The position numbers and the translations under genes were made by a program. 64,000 bases of DNA from Saccharopolyspora endophytica (GTDB lineage: Bacteria > Actinomycetota > Actinomycetes > Mycobacteriales > Pseudonocardiaceae). A model generated the notes under the pieces. That model saw only the letters and a list, made by a program, of their open reading frames with translations, ran no database searches and was not told the origin of the DNA. The stretch's first letter is position 1. Every line of letters starts with the position of its first letter. The stretch covers positions 299,115 to 363,114 of the forward strand of contig NZ_JAGPXE010000007.1 of assembly GCF_018070075.1 (NCBI RefSeq), in the 5' to 3' direction. Shown in pieces: positions 35,296 to 45,272 of the stretch.

Positions 35296-36222
35296 TCAGA
35301 GTGGTTTGAGGCCCCAGTGGGCCGTCCAGGCCTCGCCCGGTTGGAGGGTGATGAGGTCGGTGCCGGAGTTGAGGGCGTCGGGCGGGCACGTCATCGGTTC
35401 GATGGCGATGGCGCGACCTCGTTCGGGGAAGTCCTCGGCCGTGTAGACCTGGACCCACTTGAAGACCGGATCGGCCCACAGCTGGACGCCGCGACCGTCG
35501 GGGCCGGTCAGCGAGTGGCGCACGAGACCGGCCGGGTCGTCGGGAGCCGGAGCCGCGCCGCCGAAGGCGGTGTCGAGCCAGACGCCGGCGAGACGGCGAC
35601 CGGTGCGGAAGTCGACCTCGTCGCCCTCCAGCGCGCGTGGCGGCCGGACCGGCAGCAGCCGGTCGGCGTCCACCGGCAGCACCGTGGAAGCGGCCAGCCG
35701 CAGCGTGCACTCGTCGGTCTCGACGTTGCCCGCGCGCGGGTACGGGTGCACTCCGACGCCGAAGGGAACCGCGCGCCCACCCAGGTTCTCCACGGTGTGG
35801 GTCACGGTGAGCCCGTCGCCGTCGAGGGCGTAGCCGATGGAGGTCAGCAGCGGCACCGGCCAGCCGGGACGCGGCGAGACGGTCGCCTGCAGCACGACGG
35901 CGGAGTCGGTGTGCTCGACGATCGCCCACGGCGCGTGCCGCAGCAGTCCGTGGATGGCGTTGCTGCGGTCGGGCTCGGTCAGCGCCAGCTGCTGCGGTTC
36001 GCCGTCGAGCGCCCAGCGCCCGTCGGCGACCCGGTTCGGCCACGGCACCAGCACCCCACCGGCGGCCGACGGCGGGAGCCGGTCGGCGTCGAAGGTCTCG
36101 GTGTGCGGAACGCCGTCGACGGTGAAGGCGCGCAGCACGGCGCCGAACTCGGTGATGACCGCCTTCGCGGTCCCCGAGCTGATCTCGAACTGCCGTCCGG
36201 TGGCGGGAAGAGGATCATGCAC
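35296..36222 (-). CDS. aldose 1-epimerase (GalM-like)
   Basis: This 308-residue protein has a galactose mutarotase beta-sandwich. Active-site landmarks are GGVLVPWPNRVADGRWALDG, NAIHGLLRHAPWAIVE (histidine), VPFGVGVHPYPR (histidine) and the catalytic glutamate in AIAIEPMTCPPDALNSGTDL. It interconverts alpha and beta anomers of aldoses in the cytoplasm. The start is GTG 36222. It follows the amino-acid permease gene in the same direction but is separated from it by a hairpin, so it is probably transcribed alone. Confidence 0.9.
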   Translation of the reverse strand: MHDPLPATGRQFEISSGTAKAVITEFGAVLRAFTVDGVPHTETFDADRLPPSAAGGVLVPWPNRVADGRWALDGEPQQLALTEPDRSNAIHGLLRHAPWAIVEHTDSAVVLQATVSPRPGWPVPLLTSIGYALDGDGLTVTHTVENLGGRAVPFGVGVHPYPRAGNVETDECTLRLAASTVLPVDADRLLPVRPPRALEGDEVDFRTGRRLAGVWLDTAFGGAAPAPDDPAGLVRHSLTGPDGRGVQLWADPVFKWVQVYTAEDFPERGRAIAIEPMTCPPDALNSGTDLITLQPGEAWTAHWGLKPL

Positions 36223-36239
36223 TCCGCCACTCTACGACC

Positions 36240-36285
36240 ACGAGGCGGCCCCGGACACCGCGAACGGCGTCCCGGACCGCCTCGT
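36240..36285 (-). terminator. hairpin terminator after APC permease
   Basis: ACGAGGCGG (36240-36248) pairs with CCGCCTCGT (36277-36285), with CCGGAC/GTCCCGG pairing further inside. It begins 15 nt beyond the stop of the leftward permease gene and lies just before the GalM start. Confidence 0.75.
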
Positions 36286-36299
36286 CGTACGTGGGATTC

Positions 36300-37694
36300 C
36301 TACTTGCTCAGGGACTCCGCCTGGAAGTCCGTCTTGCCCTTCACGAGGTAGTTGATCAGCCAGAAGATCACGCCGATGCCCAGCAGGATGCCGGCGATGA
36401 TGTACTCCGTAGCCGGTCGGCCGGACAGCGGGCTCGCGAAGAACGCGCAGGTCAGCGCACCCAGCACGGGAACCCAGGTGGGGGCCTTGAAGTGATCGTG
36501 CTCCACCTCGTCCTTGCGCAGCACCAGAACCGCGACGTTGACCACCGCGAACACCACGAGCAGCAGCAGCGACGTGGTGCTGCCCAGGTCGGAGATCTCC
36601 AGCGAGCTCACCAGGATGACCGCGATGATGCTGGTGAACAGGATCGACACCCACGGGGTGCGACGTCCCTTGTGCACCTTGCCGAACACGCTCGGCACGA
36701 CGCCCTCGTTGGCCATGCCGTAGACCAACCGGCTGGCCATCAGCATGTTGATCAGCGCCGTGTTGGTGACCGCGAACAGCGCGATCAGCGAGAACAGGAT
36801 CGGCGGGAACCACGGGGCCGCGGCCTTGACGACCAGCAGCAGCGGACCGTCGGACTCGGCGAGCTCGGCGGTCGGCACGAGCGTCGAGGTGATCACCGCG
36901 ATGACCAGGTAGATGGTCGCGGTGATGACCATGCCCAGGAGCAGGGCGCGCGGGAAGTTCTTCGACGGTTCCTTGGTCTCCTCGGCCATGTTCACCGAGT
37001 CCTCGAAGCCGACCATGGCGAAGAACGCCAGCGCGGTGGCCGAGGTGACCGCGAGCAGCGGCGAGGTGTCGGTGTCGAACTGCGTCAGCCTGCTGGGGTC
37101 CGGCGCGATGTCGGCGCTGTGGCTCCCACCGAAGATCGCGATCAGACCGAAGACGATCACGATCGCCAGACCGGTCAGCTCCACGCACGTCAGGACGACG
37201 TTCATCTTCACCGACTCGCCGACCCCGCGGAAGTTGATCGCGGCGAGCAGCAGCAGGAAGCCGAGCGCGACCATCCACGAGTAGGGCTCGACGCCGTCGC
37301 CGAAGATGCCCGTCAGGTAGTCACCGCTGAACGCCTGCGCGGCGGAGGAAGCCGAGGTGATGCCCGAGCACATCACCGCGAAGGCGATCAGGAAGGTCAC
37401 GAAGTGGATGCCGAACGCCTTGTGCACGTAGAGCGGGGCGCCACCGGCCCGGGGGTACTTGCCGACCAGCTCCAGGTAGCTGAACGCGGTCAGGAAGGCG
37501 ACCACGAAAGCGACCAGGAACGGAACCCACAGGGCCCCGCCGACCTTGCCGGCGACCTTCCCGGTCAACGAGTAGATCGTGGTCCCGAGGATGTCTCCCA
37601 CCACGAAGAAGAGCAGCAGTTTCGGGCCCATCACCTTCTTGAGGCCAGGCTCGTGCGCACCGCCGGGCGCATTAACGGTCGTTTCGTTGGCCAT
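36300..37694 (-). CDS. APC-superfamily amino acid permease
   Basis: This 464-residue transporter starts at ATG 37694 (MANETTVNAPGGAHEPGLKK) and has about 12 transmembrane helices. Family features are FFVVGDILGTTIYSLTGKVA in helix 1, YPRAGGAPLYVHKAFG after helix 2, and FFAMVGFEDSVNMAEETKEP in the helix 6-7 region, the APC consensus for amino-acid/polyamine transporters. No clear Shine-Dalgarno precedes the ATG, and the open frame extends 34 codons further, so the start is not certain. The amino-acid substrate is unknown. Confidence 0.88.
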   Translation of the reverse strand: MANETTVNAPGGAHEPGLKKVMGPKLLLFFVVGDILGTTIYSLTGKVAGKVGGALWVPFLVAFVVAFLTAFSYLELVGKYPRAGGAPLYVHKAFGIHFVTFLIAFAVMCSGITSASSAAQAFSGDYLTGIFGDGVEPYSWMVALGFLLLLAAINFRGVGESVKMNVVLTCVELTGLAIVIVFGLIAIFGGSHSADIAPDPSRLTQFDTDTSPLLAVTSATALAFFAMVGFEDSVNMAEETKEPSKNFPRALLLGMVITATIYLVIAVITSTLVPTAELAESDGPLLLVVKAAAPWFPPILFSLIALFAVTNTALINMLMASRLVYGMANEGVVPSVFGKVHKGRRTPWVSILFTSIIAVILVSSLEISDLGSTTSLLLLVVFAVVNVAVLVLRKDEVEHDHFKAPTWVPVLGALTCAFFASPLSGRPATEYIIAGILLGIGVIFWLINYLVKGKTDFQAESLSK

Positions 37695-37775
37695 AGTGGA
37701 GAAGTGTGCAGGGTGGCTTCGACGACTGTCTGCCCGCCCCTGGTCGAAACGCACTCCGTCGAGTGGCGCAAGCGT

Positions 37776-37804
37776 GGCGGAGTGCCCAACGAGCACGCTC
37801 CGCC
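37776..37804 (-). terminator. hairpin after MFS gene
   Basis: GGCGGAG (37776-37782) pairs with CTCCGCC (37798-37804), with GC-rich flanks that could extend it. It lies 10 nt beyond the end of the leftward MFS gene and is likely its terminator. Confidence 0.55.
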
Positions 37805-37813
37805 GTGGTCAGA

Positions 37814-39106
37814 TCACGCGTCGTCACCGGTGGGCGCCTTGTACTTCCAGAACGCGGGCAGGGCCACGGCCGACAGCGCGGCGGCGAGCACGACCAGCAC
37901 TCCCCCGATCATCACCGCTGGTCGGGTGCCCATCGCGGCACCGGCGAGGCCGTGCAGCGTGTCGGCCAGCCTCGGCCCGCCCGCGACCACGACGGTGAAC
38001 ACACCTTGGATGCGGCCGCGCATCTCGTCGGTGGCCGCCGCCTGCAGGATCGAGCTCCGGTAGACCATGCTGACCAGGTCGGCACCGCCGCCGAGCGCCA
38101 GGAACAGCACCGCCAGCCACAGCGAGTCGGCGAAGCCGAACCCGATGATCGCCACGCCCCAGGCCACCACGGCGATCGTCACGCCGACGCCGTGCCGGGC
38201 GATGCGGTGCAGCCAGCCGGAGAACAGCCCGAAGCAGAAGGCGCCCAACGGGATCGCCGCGTACAGCCAGCCGAGCGCGGCACCGCCGCCGGGCGGGTCG
38301 CCGAAGGTGCGCTCGGCCATCTCCGGGAACAGCGCGCGCGGCATGCCGAAGACCATCGCGATGATGTCCAGCAGGAACGACGCCAGCAGCACGGCGTGCA
38401 GGCCGAGGTAGCGGAAGCCGTCGAGCACCGAGCGCAGACCGGCCTTCTTCGGCGCACCGTCCTGCGGCGGCAGCGCGGGCAGCCGGAACACCGCCCACAG
38501 CGCCAGGCACAGCGCGATGGCGTCCACCAGGTACAGCACGGACAACCCGAGCAGCGGCAGCAGAACTCCCGCCAGCAGCGGTCCGACGATGGAGCCGAGC
38601 TGGAAGACGGTGGAGCCCAGGGCTTGCGCGGACGGCAGCAGGTGGGCGGGGATGAGCCGGGCGACGGCGGCGGCGCGCGTCGGCGAGTTGACCGCGAAGA
38701 ACGTCTGCTGGAGCGCGAAGAGCACGAGCACCAGCCACACCGACGGGATTCCGGCGAACGCGACCAGCCACAGCAGCACGGAGGTTCCCGCGAGCCCGCC
38801 GTTGGTGATGATCATCAGCTTGCGGCGGTCCACGGCGTCGGCGATCGCGCCGCCCCACAGGCCGAACACCACCAGCGGGACCAGCCCGAAGATGCCCGCC
38901 AGCCCGACGTAGAAGGAGGAGCCGGTGATGTCGTAGAGCTGCTTGGGCACGGCCACGGCGGAGAACTGGGCGCCGACGGCGGTGACGATGTTGGAGATCC
39001 ACAGCCTGCGGTAGGCCGGGTAGTGCAGCGGTCTGGTGTCGATGAAGACCTTGCTGAACAAGGACTTGAAGCTACGCCGGGGAATGGTTCCGCTGCTCTG
39101 CCGCAC
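37814..39106 (-). CDS. MFS transporter, EntS/MFS_3-like
   Basis: This 430-residue protein has 12 predicted helices and starts at GTG 39106. The N-terminus FIDTRPLHYPAYRRLWISNI followed by VTAVGAQFSAVAVPKQLYDI, and the loop GGAIADAVDRRKLMIITNGG, are typical of the MFS_3 branch that includes the enterobactin exporter EntS. Export of a small molecule is likely, with the substrate unknown. No biosynthetic genes are adjacent, so a siderophore role cannot be inferred from context. Confidence 0.87.
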   Translation of the reverse strand: MRQSSGTIPRRSFKSLFSKVFIDTRPLHYPAYRRLWISNIVTAVGAQFSAVAVPKQLYDITGSSFYVGLAGIFGLVPLVVFGLWGGAIADAVDRRKLMIITNGGLAGTSVLLWLVAFAGIPSVWLVLVLFALQQTFFAVNSPTRAAAVARLIPAHLLPSAQALGSTVFQLGSIVGPLLAGVLLPLLGLSVLYLVDAIALCLALWAVFRLPALPPQDGAPKKAGLRSVLDGFRYLGLHAVLLASFLLDIIAMVFGMPRALFPEMAERTFGDPPGGGAALGWLYAAIPLGAFCFGLFSGWLHRIARHGVGVTIAVVAWGVAIIGFGFADSLWLAVLFLALGGGADLVSMVYRSSILQAAATDEMRGRIQGVFTVVVAGGPRLADTLHGLAGAAMGTRPAVMIGGVLVVLAAALSAVALPAFWKYKAPTGDDA

Positions 39107-39196
39107 GAAAGACGCAGCGTAGTCCTTCGCGAAGCTAAAGGACCACTGGTTATCCGCCCGTGTGACGGAGCTCTACGCCACCCCCCGGCGGCTCAC

Positions 39197-39850
39197 TCAC
39201 GGAGCGAGGCGTTCGACCGTCCAGGTGTCATCGGTCCGGCGGAAGCGGAGCCGGTCGTGGAGCCGGTCGGGGCGTCCCTGCCAGAACTCGACGAAGTCCG
39301 GGCGGATCCGCCAGCCGCCCCAGTGCGGGGGTACCGGGACCTTCTCGGCCTCGCCGAAGCGGCGCTCGATGCCGTTGAGGGAGTTCTCCAGCGCTTCGCG
39401 GCCGTTGACCACCCGCGACTGCGGCGACGCCCACGCGCCCAGCTGCGAACCGCGCGGGCGCTCCGCCCAGTACTCGGCGGTCTCCGAGGAGCTGACCTTC
39501 TCGACCTCGCCGCGCACGTTGACCTGGCGCTGCAGGCCCAGCCACGGGAACGTCGCCGCGGCAACGCGCGTCGTCTTGAGGTCGTGGCTCTTGTTGGACG
39601 TGTAGTTGGTGAAGAACACCACGCCGCGCTCGTCGAAGCCCTTGCACAGCACGGTCCGCGAGGACGGGAAGCCCTCCGGATCGGCGGTGGCCAGCACCAT
39701 CGCGTTCGGTTCGACCAGTTCGGCCGACACCGCCTCGTCGAACCACAGCCGCAGCTGCTCGTGCCAAGTGCCGGCGAGCGAATCCTCGTTCAACGCCCCG
39801 GCTTCGTAGGAAACACGCATGGACGGCAACGCGACGTTGGCCTCCGTCAT
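39197..39850 (-). CDS. pdxH: pyridoxamine 5'-phosphate oxidase
   Basis: This 217-residue FMN enzyme makes pyridoxal 5'-phosphate from pyridoxine or pyridoxamine phosphate. Family landmarks are AMVLATADPEGFPSSRTVLC, KGFDERGVVFFTNYTSNKSH (phosphate binding), LGLQRQVNVRGEVEKVSSSE, SQLGAWASPQSRVV and the C-terminal RIRPDFVEFWQGRPDRLHDR. The start at 39850 reads TEANVALPSMRVSYEAGALN. It stands alone, divergent from the second citrate synthase over a 660-bp repeat-containing gap. The product is a cofactor for serC nearby, though that link may be coincidental. Confidence 0.95.
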   Translation of the reverse strand: MTEANVALPSMRVSYEAGALNEDSLAGTWHEQLRLWFDEAVSAELVEPNAMVLATADPEGFPSSRTVLCKGFDERGVVFFTNYTSNKSHDLKTTRVAAATFPWLGLQRQVNVRGEVEKVSSSETAEYWAERPRGSQLGAWASPQSRVVNGREALENSLNGIERRFGEAEKVPVPPHWGGWRIRPDFVEFWQGRPDRLHDRLRFRRTDDTWTVERLAP

Positions 39851-40512
39851 CCTCTTCCTCCCTGACTCGTCCGGCGAACGGCACGACTCGACTTCGACAT
39901 TCCGGCTCGGCGCCGGACGGTACGGGTTGGACGAGGCCGACGCGCGCGAGACGCATCGGCCATTCGTTATGACGGTAAACGGGATCGGAACGGGAGCCGA
40001 ATCGACGATAGGTCACGATCGATTCCGCAACCGATGCAGTGATCGTTCCCACAACGGCTCCACATCACCCGAACAGCCGTTGCGCTGCGAGAAGAGCAAG
40101 GGAACCTTTCGCTCATCCCACGTCACCGCAGCGAGAACGTCAAGCCCTCGACGTCCGGATGATGGGAGGGGATCGTCGCCGTCGGCCACCCAGCGCTTGA
40201 CGGGTGCGAACGGATCGCGATCCTCGGGAGCAAGGCGTGGCGGTGACAGGAAGGTTCCCGCGCGCGGGCGGGCCGATCGACACCCCTCACGCCCACATCC
40301 AGACCGCCAACTTGCGAAACAGCAATATTTCCGGAATTTTTCACCCGAGTGCAAAACGTTCCATTCACCGCGGGTCAACTCAACCTGGAATTTTTTCCCG
40401 TCCCGGCGCCATTGCTCTTTCTTCCGCCCGGGGTGCACTGTTGGCTCAAACCCCGCCACGTCGCCCAGCCATGCGCACGCGCGCACCCCTACTACCAGGA
40501 GACGAGGCAGCT
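39851..40512. other. 662-bp divergent intergenic region with family B repeat copies
   Basis: No supported gene was found, although open frames of 80-150 codons run across it. It holds two solo copies of the family B repeat. One at 40096-40129 is inverted (AGCAAGGGAACCTTTCGCTC, then CACGTCACC). One at 40241-40259 is direct (CGGTGACAGGAAGGTTCCC). An A/T-rich stretch at 40,318-40,425 is the likely promoter region of the citrate synthase, and AGGAG at 40497-40501 may be its ribosome site. Confidence 0.6.
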
Positions 40513-41625
40513 ATGAGCGAATTCCGTCCCGGGTTGGAAGGCGTTGTCGCCTTCCAGACCGAAATCGCCGAACCCGACCGCGACGGTGGCGCGCTGCGCT
40601 ACCGAGGCGTGGACATCGAGGACCTGGTGGGCACTGTCTCCTTCGGCGATGTCTGGACGCTGCTGGTGGACGGCCGGTTCGGCGGCGGACTGCCGCTCGC
40701 CGAGGACCTCCCGCTGCCGGTGCGCACCGGTGACGTTCGGGCGGACGCGCAGGCCGCGCTGGCCATGACCGCGCCCGAGTTCGGCTTCCAGCCGGTGCTC
40801 GACATCGAGGCCGAGCAGGTGCGCGAGCAGCTCGCTCGCGCCTGCTCCCTCGGCCTGTCCTACATCGCCCAGTCCGCCCGCGGCGACCAGGCGCCGGTCC
40901 CGCACGCGCGCATCGCCGAGGCCACGACCACCACCGAACAGTTCCTCACGCGGTGGCGCGGCGAACCGGACCCCGCTCACGTCCAGGCGCTGGACGCCTA
41001 CTGGGTGTCGGCCGCCGAGCACGGTCTGAACGCCTCGACCTTCACCTCCCGGGTCATCGCCTCCACCGGCGCTGACGTGGGCGCCTGCCTGTCGGGCGCG
41101 GTGGGCGCGATGTCCGGACCGCTGCACGGCGGCGCCCCGGCGCGCGTGCTGCCGATGATCGAGGAGGTCGAGCGCACCGGGGACGCCCGTCGCGTGGTGG
41201 CCGACATCCTCGACCGCGGTGACCGCCTGATGGGTTTCGGCCACCGCGTCTACCGAGCCGAGGACCCGCGCGCCCGCGTCCTGCGCAACACCTGCGACCA
41301 GCTCAAGGCCCCGCGCTTCGAGGTGGCCCGCGAGCTGGAGCAGGCGGCGCTGGCCGAGCTGCGCGACAGGCGACCTGACCGCCAGATCGAGACCAACGTG
41401 GAGTTCTGGGCCGCCGTGGTCCTGGACTTCGCCGCCGTCCCGCCGGCGATGATGCCCTCGATGTTCACCGCCGCCCGCCTCGCCGGCTGGTCGGCGCACG
41501 TCCTGGAGCAGAAGCGGACCGGACGCCTGGTCCGGCCGTCGGCGCAGTACATCGGTCCGGCCCCGCGCTCGCCGCAGGACGTGGCCGGCTGGGACACCGT
41601 CACCCAGATCATCGCCCCGGTGTGA
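40513..41625 (+). CDS. citA: citrate synthase 2 / citrate synthase-like
   Basis: This 370-residue protein starts at ATG 40513 (MSEFRPGLEGVVAFQTEIAE). It is about 60 residues shorter than the enzyme at 30.7 kb. It keeps the active-site regions GAVGAMSGPLHGGAPARVLP, DRLMGFGHRVYRAEDPRARV and ETNVEFWAAVVLDFAAVPPA. It groups by layout with the second citrate synthase (CitA) of mycobacteria, whose gene also lies near serC and sepH. It may be a second citrate synthase or a methylcitrate-type enzyme, which sequence alone does not decide. A perfect hairpin follows the stop. Confidence 0.9.
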   Translation: MSEFRPGLEGVVAFQTEIAEPDRDGGALRYRGVDIEDLVGTVSFGDVWTLLVDGRFGGGLPLAEDLPLPVRTGDVRADAQAALAMTAPEFGFQPVLDIEAEQVREQLARACSLGLSYIAQSARGDQAPVPHARIAEATTTTEQFLTRWRGEPDPAHVQALDAYWVSAAEHGLNASTFTSRVIASTGADVGACLSGAVGAMSGPLHGGAPARVLPMIEEVERTGDARRVVADILDRGDRLMGFGHRVYRAEDPRARVLRNTCDQLKAPRFEVARELEQAALAELRDRRPDRQIETNVEFWAAVVLDFAAVPPAMMPSMFTAARLAGWSAHVLEQKRTGRLVRPSAQYIGPAPRSPQDVAGWDTVTQIIAPV

Positions 41626-41630
41626 GCCCG

Positions 41631-41662
41631 CTGGTGGGTCGGCCGCGTGGCCGACCCACCAG
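41631..41662 (+). terminator. strong hairpin terminator of citA
   Basis: A perfect 14-bp stem pairs CTGGTGGGTCGGCC (41631-41644) with its complement at 41649-41662 around a GCGT loop. It begins 5 nt after the citrate synthase stop and ends 16 nt before the next gene. Confidence 0.85.
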
Positions 41663-41678
41663 GGGATACCTTGACGGC

Positions 41679-42635
41679 GTGACCGATTCGGCGAACCTGC
41701 ACGCCCAGTACGCCGCGGCCCTCGAAGAGGACGCCGCGGTCAGCGACAACCCGTGCGCCGAACTGGTCCAGGCCGCGGAGCACTGGCACGCGGCGGAGGA
41801 GCACGAGCGCGAGCACTCGGCGCTGACCAGGGCGTTCGACCTCGACGAGGACGCCGGTCCGCTCAGCGGACGCGGCGCCTACATCTCGTACCTGCTCACC
41901 CACGGACGCGCCGACGACGCGGCACCGCTGCTCGACGAGCTGCGCCGGAAGCCGAGCAAGGTCGCGATGACCTACATGGACGTCCACGTCGGCTACGCCA
42001 CCACCGGCAACATCCCCGAGGGGCTGCGCTGGCTCAACGCGGGCGCGACCCACATCGTCCCGTCGCTGGACGAGCCCCTGGAGCCGACCGACCAGGGCTT
42101 CGACCTCCTCCTGGAGCGCTGGCACACCCGCAAGGACTCGGGCCTGCCCGCCGACGCGATGGACGAGTTCCTCCAGCGGTGCGTCGATCACAGCGAGGAG
42201 GTCCGCGACGAGATCCAGCAGCTGTCCGGCACCGAGGGCGACCTCGCCGGCCTGGTGGACGAGGAGGGGAACCTCACGCTCACCCTCTACCCGGTGCCGC
42301 TGTGGAGCGCCGAGGAGTTCGAGCGCTCGGTGCGGGAGCACCCGGAGTGGTGGAACTCCGACACCAGCCACGAGGACTACCGGCGCGCGGTGCAGCGCGA
42401 GCTCGGGGAGATCGTCTCCGGCGCCTGCCTGGTTCCCACGTCCGTCGCCGCCGTGGAGGAGTTCGCCGCGGCGTACGGAGTCGACCCCGGCGACCCCGAG
42501 ACCCCGGAGGACTTCGTGTTCGAGGAGGCCCACGCCGGGCGGTACGTGCCCTGGCCGCCGGGGCGGAACGACACCTGCTGGTGCGGTTCGGGACGCAAGT
42601 ACAAGAAGTGCTGCGGAGCGCCCGGATTCGCCTGA
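41679..42635 (+). CDS. SEC-C motif protein with TPR-like N-terminal region
   Basis: This 318-residue protein starts at GTG 41679, chosen because earlier in-frame starts would lie in the citA terminator. Residues 1-150 are helical and TPR-like (CAELVQAAEHWHAAEEHERE, RGAYISYLLTHGRADDAAPL). A mixed middle part follows. The C-terminus RNDTCWCGSGRKYKKCCGAP is a canonical SEC-C zinc motif, as found at the end of SecA and in many proteins of unknown role. The zinc motif may mediate binding to ribosome or Sec components. The exact function is unknown. Confidence 0.87.
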   Translation: MTDSANLHAQYAAALEEDAAVSDNPCAELVQAAEHWHAAEEHEREHSALTRAFDLDEDAGPLSGRGAYISYLLTHGRADDAAPLLDELRRKPSKVAMTYMDVHVGYATTGNIPEGLRWLNAGATHIVPSLDEPLEPTDQGFDLLLERWHTRKDSGLPADAMDEFLQRCVDHSEEVRDEIQQLSGTEGDLAGLVDEEGNLTLTLYPVPLWSAEEFERSVREHPEWWNSDTSHEDYRRAVQRELGEIVSGACLVPTSVAAVEEFAAAYGVDPGDPETPEDFVFEEAHAGRYVPWPPGRNDTCWCGSGRKYKKCCGAPGFA

Positions 42636-44003
<1,368 letters not shown>

Positions 44004-44014
44004 TCGCGCTATGC

Positions 44015-44058
44015 GGCCGTCGAGGCAACCCCGTGAACTGCGGGTTTCCTCGGCGGCC
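44015..44058 (+). terminator. hairpin terminator after serC
   Basis: GGCCG (44015-44019) pairs with CGGCC (44054-44058), and inside it CGAGG with CCTCG and AACCC with GGGTT pair around a short loop. The structure starts 12 nt after the serC stop. Confidence 0.7.
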
Positions 44059-44117
44059 GTTGCCGTTTCGCCGTCGCGATCCGCGACGAAGTTGATCACG
44101 ACGAGTGATGTTCGCAG

Positions 44118-44261
44118 GAGTTGAGTAGTTCAACTCATTCGCGCGACCCGCCCGCATGAGGCAAGATCGACGCTGACAGGGCGACCAACAAACGACACGA
44201 GTACCCGGCGTGCCTCCCGCGTCAAGGCGGCGCGCCGGGTTACTGTCACAGCTTGGTGACA
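44118..44261 (+). promoter_or_regulatory. two inverted repeats in the sepH upstream region
   Basis: GAGTTGA (44118-44124) and TCAACTC (44130-44136) form a 7-bp inverted repeat with a 5-nt spacer. TGTCAC (44244-44249) and GTGACA (44256-44261) form a second, 25 nt before the sepH start. Both lie in the 283-bp gap between serC and sepH and could be operators. GGGAGG at 44272-44277 is the ribosome site. Confidence 0.5.
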
Positions 44262-44286
44262 TGTAGGTCGGCGGGAGGCTGGCGTT

Positions 44287-45219
44287 ATGCGAGCGCTGCG
44301 AGTGGTCGGGCTCGACGAGGACGGTGAATCCGTCATCTGCGAGGACCCGGAGAACGGTGAGCGATTCACCGTGCCCGCCGACGAGCGGTTGCGCGCGGCT
44401 GCCCGCGGCGACCTCACCCGGCTGGGCCAGGTGCAGATCGAGATGGAACAGCAGATGCGGCCGCGCGAGATCCAGGCCCGCATCCGCTCCGGAGCGTCCG
44501 TCGCCCAGATAGCGGCCACCTCGGGCCTGCCCGAGCACCGCATCGAGCGCTACGCCTACCCGGTGCTGCTCGAACGCGCCCAGATCGCGGAGATGGCGCA
44601 GCGCGCCCACCCGGTCCGCGAGGACGGCCCCGACGTGCAGACGCTCGGCGAGGTCATCGCGCACACCTTCGGGATGCGCGGCCACGACTACGCCGAGGCC
44701 AACTGGGACGCCTGGCGCGGCGAGGACAACAAGTGGGTCGTGCAGCTGGCCTGGCAGGCCGGCCGCTCGGAGAACAGCGCGCACTGGGTGTTCCACCCGG
44801 GAGCGCACGGCGGCACCGTCGCCTCGCTCGACGAGCACGCCGTGGACCTGCTCGATCCGTCGCCGAACCGTCCGCTGCGAACGGTTCGCCCGGTGACCGA
44901 GCTGGCCCGCGAGGCGCTGCAGCTCGACCAGCAGGTGGCTCCCGACCAGGCCGACCCCGAGCCGGAGCCGGTGCTGCCCGAACCGCCGGCGGCCCGCGTC
45001 GAGCCCACGCTCCAGCGCGTCGAACCGCCGGAACCGGAACCCGTCGAGCCGGCCGAACCGACGCTGGACCTGGAGACCCCGGAGCCGACCGAGAACCCGG
45101 CGAAGCCGGAGACCGAGTCCGCGGAGGACTCCAAGACCGACCCGAAGCGCGCCCGCAAGAACCACCCGATCGTCCCCTCGTGGGAAGACGTCCTGCTGGG
45201 AGTGCGCTCGCACCGCTGA
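44287..45219 (+). CDS. sepH: cell division protein SepH (DUF3071)
   Basis: This 310-residue protein belongs to SepH, an actinobacterial regulator that promotes FtsZ assembly at division septa. The N-terminal DUF3071 domain starts MRALRVVGLDEDGESVICED and contains a helix-turn-helix-like core, REIQARIRSGASVAQIAATS, with GLPEHRIERYAYPVLLERAQ. Residues about 215-290 are a glutamate/proline-rich disordered linker. The C-terminal NHPIVPSWEDVLLGVRSHR is the conserved short motif found at the end of the family. It is followed by a T-tailed terminator. Confidence 0.93.
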   Translation: MRALRVVGLDEDGESVICEDPENGERFTVPADERLRAAARGDLTRLGQVQIEMEQQMRPREIQARIRSGASVAQIAATSGLPEHRIERYAYPVLLERAQIAEMAQRAHPVREDGPDVQTLGEVIAHTFGMRGHDYAEANWDAWRGEDNKWVVQLAWQAGRSENSAHWVFHPGAHGGTVASLDEHAVDLLDPSPNRPLRTVRPVTELAREALQLDQQVAPDQADPEPEPVLPEPPAARVEPTLQRVEPPEPEPVEPAEPTLDLETPEPTENPAKPETESAEDSKTDPKRARKNHPIVPSWEDVLLGVRSHR

Positions 45220-45233
45220 GCGGTTCCACCGAG

Positions 45234-45267
45234 AACGGCCAGGCCCTGCGCGGCCTGGCCGTTTTTT
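45234..45267. terminator. bidirectional rho-independent terminator
   Basis: AACGGCCAGGCC (45234-45245) pairs perfectly with GGCCTGGCCGTT (45252-45263), followed by four more T residues on the plus strand. It sits between convergent sepH and the DUF2537 gene. It is the best uridine-tailed terminator in the window. Confidence 0.93.
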
Positions 45268-45272
45268 CGCGT

